Source: Rhea pennata (taxonomy: Eukaryota; Chordata; Aves; Rheiformes; Rheidae). Taken from it: 64,000 nt of DNA. Below are positions 10,501-18,300 of the stretch, piece by piece. Below the pieces are notes generated by a model, which worked only from the letters and a program-made list of their open reading frames with translations, had not been told where the DNA came from and did not search any database. Every line of letters starts with the position of its first letter. Position 1 is the first letter of the stretch. The stretch lies in assembly GCF_028389875.1 (NCBI RefSeq), contig NC_084663.1, forward strand, positions 117,265,801 through 117,329,800, given 5' to 3'. A program made the translations under genes and the position numbers.

Positions 10501-12681
10501 AAATCATGTATTTCCATGTTACACTGTAGTCTGCATTCTTTTAATCAAACGGAGGAAAAAAAAAAAGTGAAATTCCTCAAAGTCAGAAAGCTTTGTTTTT
10601 CCTTCTGAAGTTATGATAGGTACAATATCTTGCTAAGTGTTTAAGCTTTTATTTAAAACTTTTCCAACAAACAGCTGTTGCTTTTCTCCTAGGCTTAGCA
10701 ACATGAAGAGTAACTTCTATCTGAGAAATACTGAGCTGAACCTTTTCCTACTCCAGCTGAGTTAAACACATGCTGCTCCTTTAAAACTGCAAGGCTTTTT
10801 GCCAGTCGGACTGACCTCCTGCTCCTCCAACAAACCAAAGTAGGTTCTCTCCCTCTTTGTTCCACAAAACACTGTCAAGCCATTAGACTGTTGTAACTAG
10901 ATGAATATTGTGTCTCTAGTTTAAAAAAAAAAGAGGAAGCTATAATCTAGGGGTTTGATGTAAGAAACAATTTTATTTAGAAGTACGTTATATTTTGGAA
11001 CTGTCCTTTAGGTATGCATAGTTCAATGAACCAAGTATGGCTACAATGCAAATAAAACTGTTTTCATAAAGATCTAGAATACATGTCTTAAAAACAGTAA
11101 GAGACAATCAAACTTTTGTGCTGTTAACTTGTTCCTGCCTTCATTATTTAAGTATATCAGTATTATTAATTGAGCATGTAATCCTACAAAGCAGATCTGT
11201 GATGGAAATTCTTCATCCAAGCTACTGACTTATCCATTCTCCCATCTATTAAAATCTCCTTAGCCAACAGGCTTTCCTCTTCCCCATTTTTTTCAATATT
11301 TATTTCTTGTTAAGATTAGGATTCCACAGAGCTGGTCATTATACAAACACCTGTAGAATCAGTTCCATGTCTGAAGAGCTCAAAATAGGCCAGTAGACAG
11401 ACAAAGAATACATACAGGCATGCAATTTCAAGATCTATGTAAGCTTATCTAAGACCATGCCAGAGCCTCTTGCTCACCTGTTGCCAGTAGCTACTCATCC
11501 CTATCCTCTCCTTTGGATTGAGGCTAGCAGTCATGGAGCCACCATGCAGATTAAACTAATTCATAAAAGAATTAGTAGTTTTCACCTGGATAAATAAGTT
11601 GATTTATCACATCTTATAACGGAACAATTGCTAAAACTATTACAGGGAAGAGGGTAAAAGTGTGCACTTGAGACAGGAACAAACTTTCTCAGCAGAAGCA
11701 GTTTCACAATCAATTTAAGTTGACCTAAGATTGCACCCTGAATATTCATCTTGGCTATATCATAATAAACCTTCTTACGTACCCTTCTTTTCAGGTAATT
11801 CATCCAGTATGTTTTATTACTGCACCTTTACAACCTGGAGATCCATACCAATATTACACTGTTTCATTTTGATGCACAGCTCATTGAGTTATATTATCTA
11901 TATTAATATTTCATATATGTAACAGGTTCATTAAAAAGGTTTGCAACCACAAAACAATTTAAGCGTTTTACTTCTGTTCAGACACTCATACTGATGTGCA
12001 CTTTTCAACATCCTTTTTTAGCCTTATGCCTCAGATGTGTGTGCACACTTGTCCAATTAGTGTTTACCTCAAACTGACAGAGGTTTTTTAGCACAATAGT
12101 TTTAACCAAATTTTACAGAACAGTAGTGGTCTTCCAGATATTGCTGTTCCTGTAAGTTTCAGAAAGATAGGTAGTTAAACAGAGAAGACTATCATTGCCT
12201 TTGAGAAAAAGGCTGTTCTGAGAGGTCAATTCTATAAAGCAAAGACCTTGAAAGAAGAAAGAAAAATATTAGGAACATTGCAAATATGGTAAAATTCAAG
12301 CAACATTTTACTTTGAGTGTCCAGAAAATCCAACCATACGATGCTAATCTGTATGAAACCAGTGTTCATTTGTTTTGTGAGCACAACTACTTTTTAAAAT
12401 ATGGATACCAAAATGACTGGCCTGGCCAAGTGCTGCATAATGACAGTAAAACATTTCTACTCTATCTTCATTTATCTGCCTGTATGTCCAAAGGTTATAC
12501 AGGCTCCTTTTTCTAAGTTTTCAGAATAGTTAGGTGTTTTAATACCCTTGCAGCATTCAGTCACACTTCCTTCTTCCACAGAATGATTAATAGCTCTATT
12601 ATGATTGGAACTCACTCTTTCCTGGAAGACAAATGTCATTTCCTCTCCAGGTGAATTCTGCTGACAATACAGGGCTTTCAT
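1426..12681 (-). CDS. CRYZL1: CRYZL1, quinone oxidoreductase-like protein 1 (5' part, 7 coding exons; 3' end outside window)
   Basis: Joined coding exons on the minus strand are 12616-12681, 9722-9799, 9106-9178, 8442-8486, 4078-4146, 2339-2472 and 1426-1537. They give 192 complete codons plus one base, about 55% of the roughly 350-residue family length. Residues 1-110 form the GroES-like N-terminal half ([14 protein letters not shown]..., [30 protein letters not shown]). From about 112 comes the start of the Rossmann half, with [19 protein letters not shown] and the glycine loop GASPFGT (153-159), followed by [16 protein letters not shown]. The order and peptides match CRYZL1, a zeta-crystallin-like medium-chain dehydrogenase/reductase presumed to bind NADP(H); its physiological substrate is not well defined. 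All junction phases agree. The start codon follows an acceptor by six bases, and the frame upstream is intron. The gene shares its promoter with ITSN1, as in other amniotes. The remaining C-terminal exons lie left of position 1. Confidence 0.93.
1538..2338 (-). other. CRYZL1 intron between exons 6 and 7
   Basis: About 0.8 kb of AT-rich intron with no repeat family, RNA gene or conserved peptide that I can recognise. Confidence 0.8.
2339..2472 (-). CDS. CRYZL1: CRYZL1 coding exon 6 (start of nucleotide-binding half)
   Basis: The acceptor is CCTGAAATAG. The donor is AGT|GTAGGT; a competing GTAG|GTAACA four bases on is excluded because it would break the frame of the next exon. The 134 bases give [18 protein letters not shown] then [19 protein letters not shown] and LIMDGAS. 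The [15 protein letters not shown] block is characteristic of MDR proteins at the domain junction, and the exon ends inside the glycine-rich loop. Confidence 0.95.
2473..4077 (-). other. CRYZL1 intron between exons 5 and 6
   Basis: About 1.6 kb of intron with A-runs at 2480-2495 and 3187-3203 and a purine-rich patch near 3696-3723. A 166-codon open frame on the minus strand (3474-3974) is low-complexity Phe/Ser/Leu-rich and has no family match that I can see. Confidence 0.8.
4078..4146 (-). CDS. CRYZL1: CRYZL1 coding exon 5
   Basis: The acceptor is TTTTTTCCTTCAG and the donor is TTGG|GTGCGT, a non-consensus but acceptable site. The 69 bases are phase 1 in and out and encode (G)[14 protein letters not shown] then ILVHEHYL(V). 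This matches the CRYZL1 segment ILPLDSEDPGLCEVV...HEHYLV. The exon length is a multiple of three, so skipping it would not shift the frame. Confidence 0.93.
4147..8441 (-). other. CRYZL1 intron between exons 4 and 5
   Basis: About 4.3 kb of AT-rich intron. It starts with a (CAAA)5 tract at 4157-4177. A T8C8 pyrimidine block lies at about 4773-4788. No gene, RNA or transposon is recognised. Confidence 0.8.
8442..8486 (-). CDS. CRYZL1: CRYZL1 coding exon 4 (45-nt small exon)
   Basis: This short exon enters and leaves in phase 1. It reads (V)[14 protein letters not shown](G), matching the FQPDDEVVG signature of CRYZL1. The donor is GTGG|GTAAGT. The acceptor ends CATCCTTCATAAG; its pyrimidine tract sits 25-34 bases upstream beside a branch-like TCCTAAT, so the branch point is rather distant. 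Skipping this exon would keep the frame (45 = 15 x 3). Confidence 0.92.
8487..9105 (-). other. CRYZL1 intron between exons 3 and 4
   Basis: About 0.6 kb of AT-rich intron with nothing further recognised. Confidence 0.8.
9106..9178 (-). CDS. CRYZL1: CRYZL1 coding exon 3
   Basis: The acceptor is TTTTCATTTAG and the donor is GAAG|GTAAGT. The 73 bases encode [15 protein letters not shown] then REISGIVLE plus one base (out-phase 1). The PVGREI.GIVL motif is the typical MDR strand after the GroES-like turn. No zinc-ligand cysteine pattern is seen, as expected for the quinone-reductase-like branch. Confidence 0.93.
9179..9721 (-). other. CRYZL1 intron between exons 2 and 3, with poly-G tract
   Basis: About 0.54 kb of intron. 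A run of 23 G residues at 9294-9316 on the plus strand (C on the transcribed RNA) is the only notable element. Confidence 0.8.
9294..9316 (+). repeat. Poly-G homopolymer (23 bases)
   Basis: An uninterrupted G23 run lies in AT-rich surroundings. It can form a G-quadruplex and is prone to length error in sequencing, so the true length is uncertain. Confidence 0.9.
9722..9799 (-). CDS. CRYZL1: CRYZL1 coding exon 2
   Basis: The acceptor is TTGTCCTAG and the donor is AAG|GTATTT. The 78 bases are phase 0 at both ends and encode 26 residues, [15 protein letters not shown] then [11 protein letters not shown]. This matches the family's segment where the GroES-like fold begins (VKLQVKACALS in mammals). 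The donor is weaker than its neighbours beyond position +3. Confidence 0.92.
9800..12615 (-). other. CRYZL1 intron between exons 1 and 2 (coding)
   Basis: About 2.8 kb of AT-rich intron with no identifiable gene, RNA or mobile element. Open frames here are short and resemble no protein I know. Confidence 0.8.
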
Positions 12682-12687
12682 ATTGAT
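12616..12687 (-). CDS. CRYZL1: CRYZL1 first coding exon (start codon at 12681)
   Basis: The acceptor CTCTTTTTTCAG is followed by a six-base leader, ATCAAT, and then ATG at 12681. Translation is [20 protein letters not shown] then ER (22 codons, phase 0). The donor is AGA|GTGAGT. The -3 base is A, a fair initiation context. An in-frame methionine further upstream lies in intron sequence and was not used. The preceding 5'-untranslated exon must lie near the CpG island, but I could not fix its donor. Confidence 0.93.
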
Positions 12688-13209
12688 CTGAAAAAAGAGC
12701 AAGCAAACTGACATATGCAACATCTGTAGAACAAACAAGTAACTAAAGCTTTAAGGTACTTTTAAAGCTGAGTAGCAATTGTTTGCAAGCCACAGGATGG
12801 GAACATAGGGCCTAAGAATCATCCCAACACATTAGTTTTAGAGCAGATCAACAAGGAGAGCAAGATACAATGTTACCTGCAACAGGTTACTACATCAGTA
12901 TTGACTATAAGACAGCAAAAATTAGGAACTGCTGAAGTACAGCAAAAGTCAACGATACACATGATTTATCAGTTAGTGACCCAGTGCAGACAAGAAATTT
13001 GCCACCCAGTCCAAAAGGCACACAGTTTGACTTGCTCAAAGTTAGTCTAAAGGACAATAAAACCAGTGCAGGTACACATGGAGCCTTACACATGACTGAA
13101 CTAAGAATCACAGCCCAAGTTTTCTGTTCTCCCACTGCACTTGTCTGGCATATATCGCCCTGAGCAAAAAGATTTTTTTTTTTTAATGCAAGAGCATTTC
13201 TTCAAGTTA
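12688..13209 (-). other. CRYZL1 first intron, promoter-proximal part
   Basis: About 0.5 kb of non-coding sequence between the first coding exon and the CpG island. Base composition changes sharply near 13,260. I found no certain donor for the 5'-untranslated exon. Confidence 0.65.
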
Positions 13210-13780
13210 CAAGAATAAGGAAAGCACCGGGCAGACTGCAGGAAACAAGGCTGACATTAACAGCGCTTCGTGGCCCCCTCTCGTCACCGCGCAGGGGCCC
13301 TCGAGCCCGAAGGCACGGCTCCGAAGCCCCTCTCCTTTCGGAGAGGCACGGCAGCCCCGCGGCAAGGCGCAGCCCCGAGCCGGCTGCGCGCACCAGGGCG
13401 CCTGAGCGCGGCGGCGCCCGGCCCGCTTCCCGAGGCGCGGCGTGAGGGCAGCTGCGCCCGTTTCAGGGCGGCCCGCTCCTTTGGCTGCGGGAGGCCGCCG
13501 CGGCCTCGCCACCGCTATCAGCTTGGTGCAAGAGGCAGGCGCGGCGGGGGAGGAGAGCAGCCCTTCGCCGCCCTCCCCCGCCCTCGCCCACCCGTGAAAC
13601 CCCCGCCCGCACCGCGGGTGAGGCGCGGAGGGAGCTCGCGCGGCGGCAACTCGAGGGGCTCCAAGCCCGCTTCCGCTCGAGGCGATGGGAAATACAAGAG
13701 CAACCGCCTCCGACCTCCTCCGCCCCGCGGCCCCAGCGAAGCGGCGCCCGCCGCCCGCGCGGTTGCCATGACGAACCGTT

Positions 13781-13787
13781 ACTTCCG
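13781..13787 (-). promoter_or_regulatory. ETS/GABP-type site near the probable CRYZL1 start
   Basis: ACTTCCG on plus is CGGAAGT on minus, the core ETS motif often found at CpG-island start sites. It lies about 95 bases downstream, in the CRYZL1 direction, of the CCAAT box at 13877-13881. That places a CRYZL1 start near 13,780-13,840 (inference). Confidence 0.5.
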
Positions 13788-13876
13788 CCGCGCTCCCACC
13801 GCCGTGCCCTGCGGCGAGCGCACGCTCCGCCCCCCGCGCCCAACCTGACTGCCGGGAGGCCGGGAGCCGGCTCACG

Positions 13877-13925
13877 ATTGGCTAAGGCGGCTGTCGCTCA
13901 GCGCAGGAGTGCGGGGCCGGATTGG
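13877..13925. promoter_or_regulatory. CCAAT box pair (NF-Y type), CRYZL1-proximal
   Basis: ATTGG occurs at 13877-13881 and 13921-13925, each in the context GATTGGCT, which reads AGCCAATC on the minus strand. This close match to the NF-Y site is oriented as a normal CCAAT box for CRYZL1. Confidence 0.65.
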
Positions 13926-13954
13926 CTGAGCGGCGAGCCCAGGTCGCGCAACGG

Positions 13955-13973
13955 ACTACGAGGCCCAGGAGGC
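13955..13973 (+). promoter_or_regulatory. ZNF143/SBS-like site, degenerate
   Basis: ACTACGAGGCCCAGGAGGC keeps the ACTAC, CCCAG and final GC positions of the known ZNF143 (Staf) binding consensus ACTACAATTCCCAGAATGC. Confidence 0.45.
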
Positions 13974-13990
13974 TTTGCGGCGCCGAAGGG

Positions 13991-14010
13991 ACTACAGTGC
14001 CCGGGATGCA
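13991..14010 (+). promoter_or_regulatory. ZNF143/SBS-like site, strong
   Basis: ACTACAGTGCCCGGGATGCA fits the extended ZNF143/Staf motif closely (ACTACA..., CCC, GATGC). It lies 36 bases from the weaker copy, between the two start regions. ZNF143 sites are known to be enriched in bidirectional CpG promoters. Confidence 0.65.
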
Positions 14011-14114
14011 GCGCTCAGCACCTGCCTTACGTGACCGCCGAGGGCGGTGGCGGCGGCTGCGACAGCGAGGTTAAATTACCTTGATGCAAACTAGCCGAGG
14101 CCACACCCAGTCGC

Positions 14115-14179
14115 GGCCCCGCCCCGCCTCGCGCTGGAGCGGGCCGGGCTGATTCGCTTCACGGCCGTGCCCCGCCCCC
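14115..14179. promoter_or_regulatory. GC boxes (SP/KLF type)
   Basis: GGCCCCGCCCCGCCTC at 14115-14130 and GCCCCGCCCCC at 14169-14179 are reverse-orientation GC boxes. A plus-orientation one, GGGGGCGGGGCGTGG, lies at 14241-14255. They suit a TATA-less CpG-island promoter; no TATA box was seen. Confidence 0.6.
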
Positions 14180-14265
14180 GCAGAGGCCTCCTGCCCCTCT
14201 ACGTCCCGCGGCCGATGAGGAGGAGGAGGAGGAAAAGAGGGGGGGCGGGGCGTGGCGGAGCGTTG

Positions 14266-14314
14266 ATTGGCCAGAGGGAGCCGGGTGCCCGCGGCGTTGC
14301 CGGGCTCCGATTGG
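14266..14314. promoter_or_regulatory. CCAAT box pair (NF-Y type), ITSN1-proximal
   Basis: ATTGG occurs at 14266-14270 (TTGATTGGCC) and 14310-14314 (CCGATTGGTGG), inverted relative to ITSN1. At the usual 60-100 base distance they predict an ITSN1 start near 14,370-14,410. Confidence 0.6.
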
Positions 14315-14374
14315 TGGCGGGCGCCTGCCGGTCTCGAGGGGAGGGCGGGAGGCAGGGGAGCTGCCGCGCGTCAG

Positions 14375-14585
14375 TACGGCGGCTCTGAGGGCGAGCGCGA
14401 GGCAGGGCTCCTCCCTCCGCCCTCCTCCACTCCCCCCCCCCCCCCCCGCCAGACGGTGGCTGAGGAGGCAGCGGGAGGGGATGGTGTGTCTGGCGGAGGC
14501 GGTGGCGGACGCCGCTCCGGCTCCTCCATCCCCGCCGCTGTCGCCATGGGTGTGAGCAGGGCCCCCCGGCCCGCGCAGATATGAG
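14375..14585 (+). other. ITSN1: ITSN1 probable non-coding exon 1 (5' end approximate)
   Basis: The 5' UTR exon is inferred from its position downstream of the CCAAT pair and from a donor at CAGATATGAG|GTACGG, whose last exon base is 14585. A second good donor-like site, GGT|GTGAGC, ends at 14551 and could be used instead. The exon would join the acceptor at 46177/46178. The 5' limit is a guess from promoter spacing. It contains a C16 run and a short upstream ORF (separate entry). Confidence 0.5.
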
Positions 14586-14894
14586 GTACGGCTGGGCGAC
14601 GGGAGCGGGCGAAGGCGGGGGGGGGGGGGGAAGGCAACCCCCCACCCCCGCGGGAAGGGCGACCGTTCACCCCGGGCCAACGGCTGCCGGCGCGCGCGCG
14701 GCCCCGCGGCGCCTCGTTTCCCCCCCCCCCCCCCCCCCGCTCTGCCCGGTACCGGCGGGCGTGTCTCGGGGCCTGGCCCCGGTGACAGGCTCGGGGTGCC
14801 CGGCGCGGAGCGAGGCGCCTCGCTACTCCTGCTGCTCGCTTTCCCTCTCGCTGTCGTGGCCGCCGCCGCTGCGGGCGGCTGGGGGGGGGGGGGG
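14432..14894 (+). repeat. Cluster of four long G or C homopolymers
   Basis: The runs are C16 at 14432-14447, G14 at 14617-14630, C19 at 14720-14738 and G14 at 14881-14894. They alternate strand and flank the exon 1 donor. All can form quadruplex or i-motif structures, and their exact lengths are unreliable in most assemblies. Confidence 0.85.
14546..14584 (+). other. Upstream ORF in ITSN1 5' leader (12 codons)
   Basis: ATG at 14546 sits in an optimal context (GTCGCCATGG) and encodes MGVSRAPRPAQI before TGA at 14582-14584, one base before the proposed splice junction. If exon 1 uses the 14585 donor, a scanning ribosome would meet this start first. It is not the ITSN1 start; no in-frame connection exists. 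Whether it is translated cannot be judged from sequence. Confidence 0.5.
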
Positions 14895-15350
14895 CGCGGA
14901 GCCGTGAGGCGGGCGCCCGCGGGGTACCTCCCCTCCGCCTCCTCCGGCGGGTGCGGGTCCGGCCCCGGCGGGCGGTGTGTGCGCCCCGGCTGCCGCGCGC
15001 CGGCGCGGGCGCTGCTGCTTGCTTTGCTTGGACTCGGCTTTTCTAGTTACTGCTTTTATTTGTGCCTCGCCGGGCGGGTTTCGTGCGTGCCGTTCTGGCT
15101 GCTGCGGTTTGGTGGGTAGAGGGAAGCGGGGCAATGCGGCGGGGGGAGCGCCACGGCTCCTGTGCGCTGGCCCGCTGATAGCGCGGCCCTCGCCGTCACT
15201 AGACAGCCATCGCTCCCGGAGGGAGCTGTGCCCCAGCCGCCTGTGTCCTCCGGGGGACCTCGGACGTAGACTGGAAGCGATGGCTGGTGCGGCCGCGGTA
15301 GCGGGTTTCCCTTCACCGCGTTAAATAACGATTATTCCTGCTGCCTCCGT
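14586..15350 (+). other. ITSN1 intron 1, CpG-island part
   Basis: GC-rich start of the first intron with G and C homopolymers. CpG density falls off near 15,320. No exon is identified; open frames are composition artefacts. Confidence 0.7.
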
Positions 15351-18300
15351 CCTCTTTGCTCCCTTCCCCCTCGACATATACAGTCCGCCCTGGTGCGAAG
15401 GGAAGGAGGAATGCCATCCCTTATGGCTTGAAGAGGGCACACCACCAATTGAAAAAGGGAATGTTGTTAAGGCTTCAGGAAAAGGAAACCGGTATATGGT
15501 CGTTTTCTTGTCCCTTCATTTCTATTTACCTTAGATTAGCAGACGACTTTATAGATAATATTTCCTAGGGGCATCTTTTGTTCTTATTCAGTTGCTTCTT
15601 TATACTGAAAGAAATGCTGTTTCTGCTTTTAGGAAACATTTTCTTCCTGTGAACTCTGCCTTTCAGTAGGGTGTGGATATCATGATAGGGAAAACACTTC
15701 CATAGATTGTTAGAGAGTTTTGTTTAGTAAATACATCTTGGTAGTAAAATAACTAGCATTCCAGATGTGATAATTTGGTATTCATTAAAGCAAGAATCAG
15801 TCTGTTTTCTGCTGGCACTTTCTCTCCTCCTCTGCTGTTTGTAAGGTATACTTTTTGTTTAGAGCTTGTACTGCAACATATGTTTAAGGTGGTGGCTGCG
15901 TATTTTAACAATATTTGAAGTAAACATTCAAGTGCATGCATTCTTTACCCAAATCAAAGAGAAGCGGTGTATTTAGGCACTAATAGCTCTGGAAAGTGTT
16001 AGCTTTTGCAATGTTATTCCACACTCAATCTTAAACAATCTTTCTTTATTTTGCCTTTTTTTCCTTGTTACCAATAACTTTGTTGATGAATGTATACTGG
16101 TGAAGGTTTTATGCAGTATAGTTTTTAACATACTAATGAATTGATTACTAAATTCTTCTTTCCATTATAAAATCCTTGCACTACATCTTCAAAGTTCTAC
16201 TGAAGGGATGAGATGTGGAAGGAGGAATCTTATATGTCAGTTGTATTCAGAATTGCAAGTACGGAAGTGAAGGCTGTATTTGCTTGTGGATGATGAGGAG
16301 GTGTACTGTATAGAAATACAGGTAAACAATTGCATTACTTTTGTTAACTTATACTTTAAGATGTGTTGTTGTGTAGGTTTAGGCATGCATGTAAGTCAAA
16401 GCATCTCTGGCCCTTTTTAGCTTGCGTGATTAGCACTTGTATGCTCTCACTGATTTTGGCAGCTTTACAGGGGTTTCGTACAGATGAACTGTTTCTGAAA
16501 ATTTTCTCCAGTGTGTTAGGCTTGAACTTCTTTTGAGCTGGGCAGGCCATGGTTTCCACTTGCTGCTTCAGAAACTTCATTTAATTCTTTCAGTTCTAAT
16601 GTTCCCTGTATAATATCCCACTGCTTTTAATTCCACATAAGATCCTTTTCAGAGTAGTTGTATTTTCTTAAAGAGTTCTCTGTTATGACTTGATTCAGTG
16701 GGATAACTACTAAGATGTAGTAAAGTGAGAACTGTTATCTCAGAACAAACCAATGATCTGCTGTGCCTGTTCTCTCACTACTGTTAGCTGCTTGGTGGAA
16801 AGTGTGTGCGCCCTTTCATTAATACCTCTAATCATGCAATTAGTTTGGATTTGGATTCAAGAAAGATACATCTAGCGATAAAATCATTCTAAATGATGAT
16901 GATGAATAGCTTTTTCTGGTATTTTAATCTTTGTACTTTAATCACAGATTGTAATTTTAGTTTTCAGTAGGATAATGCAGGGGAAATAGGAATGTGAGAG
17001 TTCTGTTTGTAGAATAAAGAGGAAAATAAAGTTGAGCATAATGTCAGCAACAGCCTGAAGAAATCTGAGAAGATCATCATGGACAATTGTCAACTATTAA
17101 CATTGTTTATGCTGTCTTTAGTAATAGATAGAGTAGAATAAATCATAAGCACAAAGATTTGTTTGCTGTATGTGTTTTGGTTGGGGGTGTTTCACTGTTA
17201 CCAAAAAAGATAGTTGCTTTTGATCCTGTTGTCTACTAGAAATTTTGAATGCTTATTGCATTTAATATAGCTGCTGAACTTGAAGTGGTCCCTATACAGT
17301 AAGCTGCTTTTCTTTTTCCTTGCATAGTATGACAATGGGTTGTATGGTAGACAATTAGATGTCTGGGCTAGTGCGAGTGATATATCATTTGTATACTTAA
17401 AACCTGAGTATGGAATGCCAAAACTTCTGTATGATATGTGCCAAAAGTACTTATCCTCCCTTTAAAAGTACACTTTCTAAAATAAAAAAGGAATACAATA
17501 GGTTCCACTGACTTCTGGTGACACTGTTACTCCAGATGTGTCAAAATGTTTAATATTTTAATTACAGATTGCATATCTATAATTGAATTTGCCACTCAAA
17601 ATCCTTCATAAAACATAATAACAAACTGTATAGTTTTGGAGTATGCATGTAGATGCCTAGTTAATCAGCTGCCTAGATAGCTATGTGTGTGGAAAGGGTA
17701 GAGGTAGTCAAGTTTTTAATAAGAGTATGCACTGTATATATAGGAAAGATTAGTTATGCATGATTGTTAATCACTGATCTTAAAGACTTTTCCTTCATTT
17801 GAAATAGGAATTTATCTACCTAGCTCAGTGCATCAGAAGAATAACTTCTTGGCCAGAATAGAAAATGACTGGACATGAAATAATTTTCCATGGGAGGAGT
17901 GAAGAAAAGTACCCTATGTTTTTCTCTAAATAAAGGTTTATTTTTCTGTTATTTCTGATATATTTTTATGCTTTCTAGCTACCTTACCGTGGGAAAAATT
18001 TTCCTCTTGTATCTCTGCAGCAATTTTCTTAACATGGGTAGTTTTTGTCTTTACTACTTTCCTTGAACATGATAAGTAAGCTGCTCTGTAGATCTGAAAG
18101 CCTGCATAAATGAGGTGGAAAAATCTCCACTGTGAAAACCTATTTAGAAGTCATTGTGAACCCCTTTCCAAGAGGAACTCTTCACTGAAGTGCAGCATCC
18201 CCTTGTGGGGTGTTTAATGTGGAATTAGAACAGTTCAAGACAGACTGCTTAGAACAGTTACAAGAATCTCTAGAAACTTTCAAAGCAGTCTGTCTTGTGT

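Larger units (their letters stand above)
13255..15320. promoter_or_regulatory. CpG island shared by CRYZL1 and ITSN1
   Basis: About 2 kb of very GC-rich, CpG-dense DNA sits abruptly inside AT-rich flanks and covers the presumed start sites of both divergent genes. It holds four inverted CCAAT boxes, GC boxes, ETS and ZNF143-like sites and several long G or C homopolymers. Long open frames on both strands here, up to 222 codons, are Ala/Gly/Pro/Arg-rich by-products of GC content. Confidence 0.9.

Noticed and set aside
13207..13875. 222-codon open frame on the minus strand, with several overlapping frames over 100 codons at 13.2-15.3 kb
   Set aside because: Ala/Gly/Pro/Arg-rich translations in all frames of a CpG island, no recognisable domain; caused by lack of stop codons in GC-rich DNA.
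14546..14584. ATG in exon 1 as an upstream start of ITSN1
   Set aside because: It stops after 12 codons, and an in-frame stop lies directly before the 46210 start codon.
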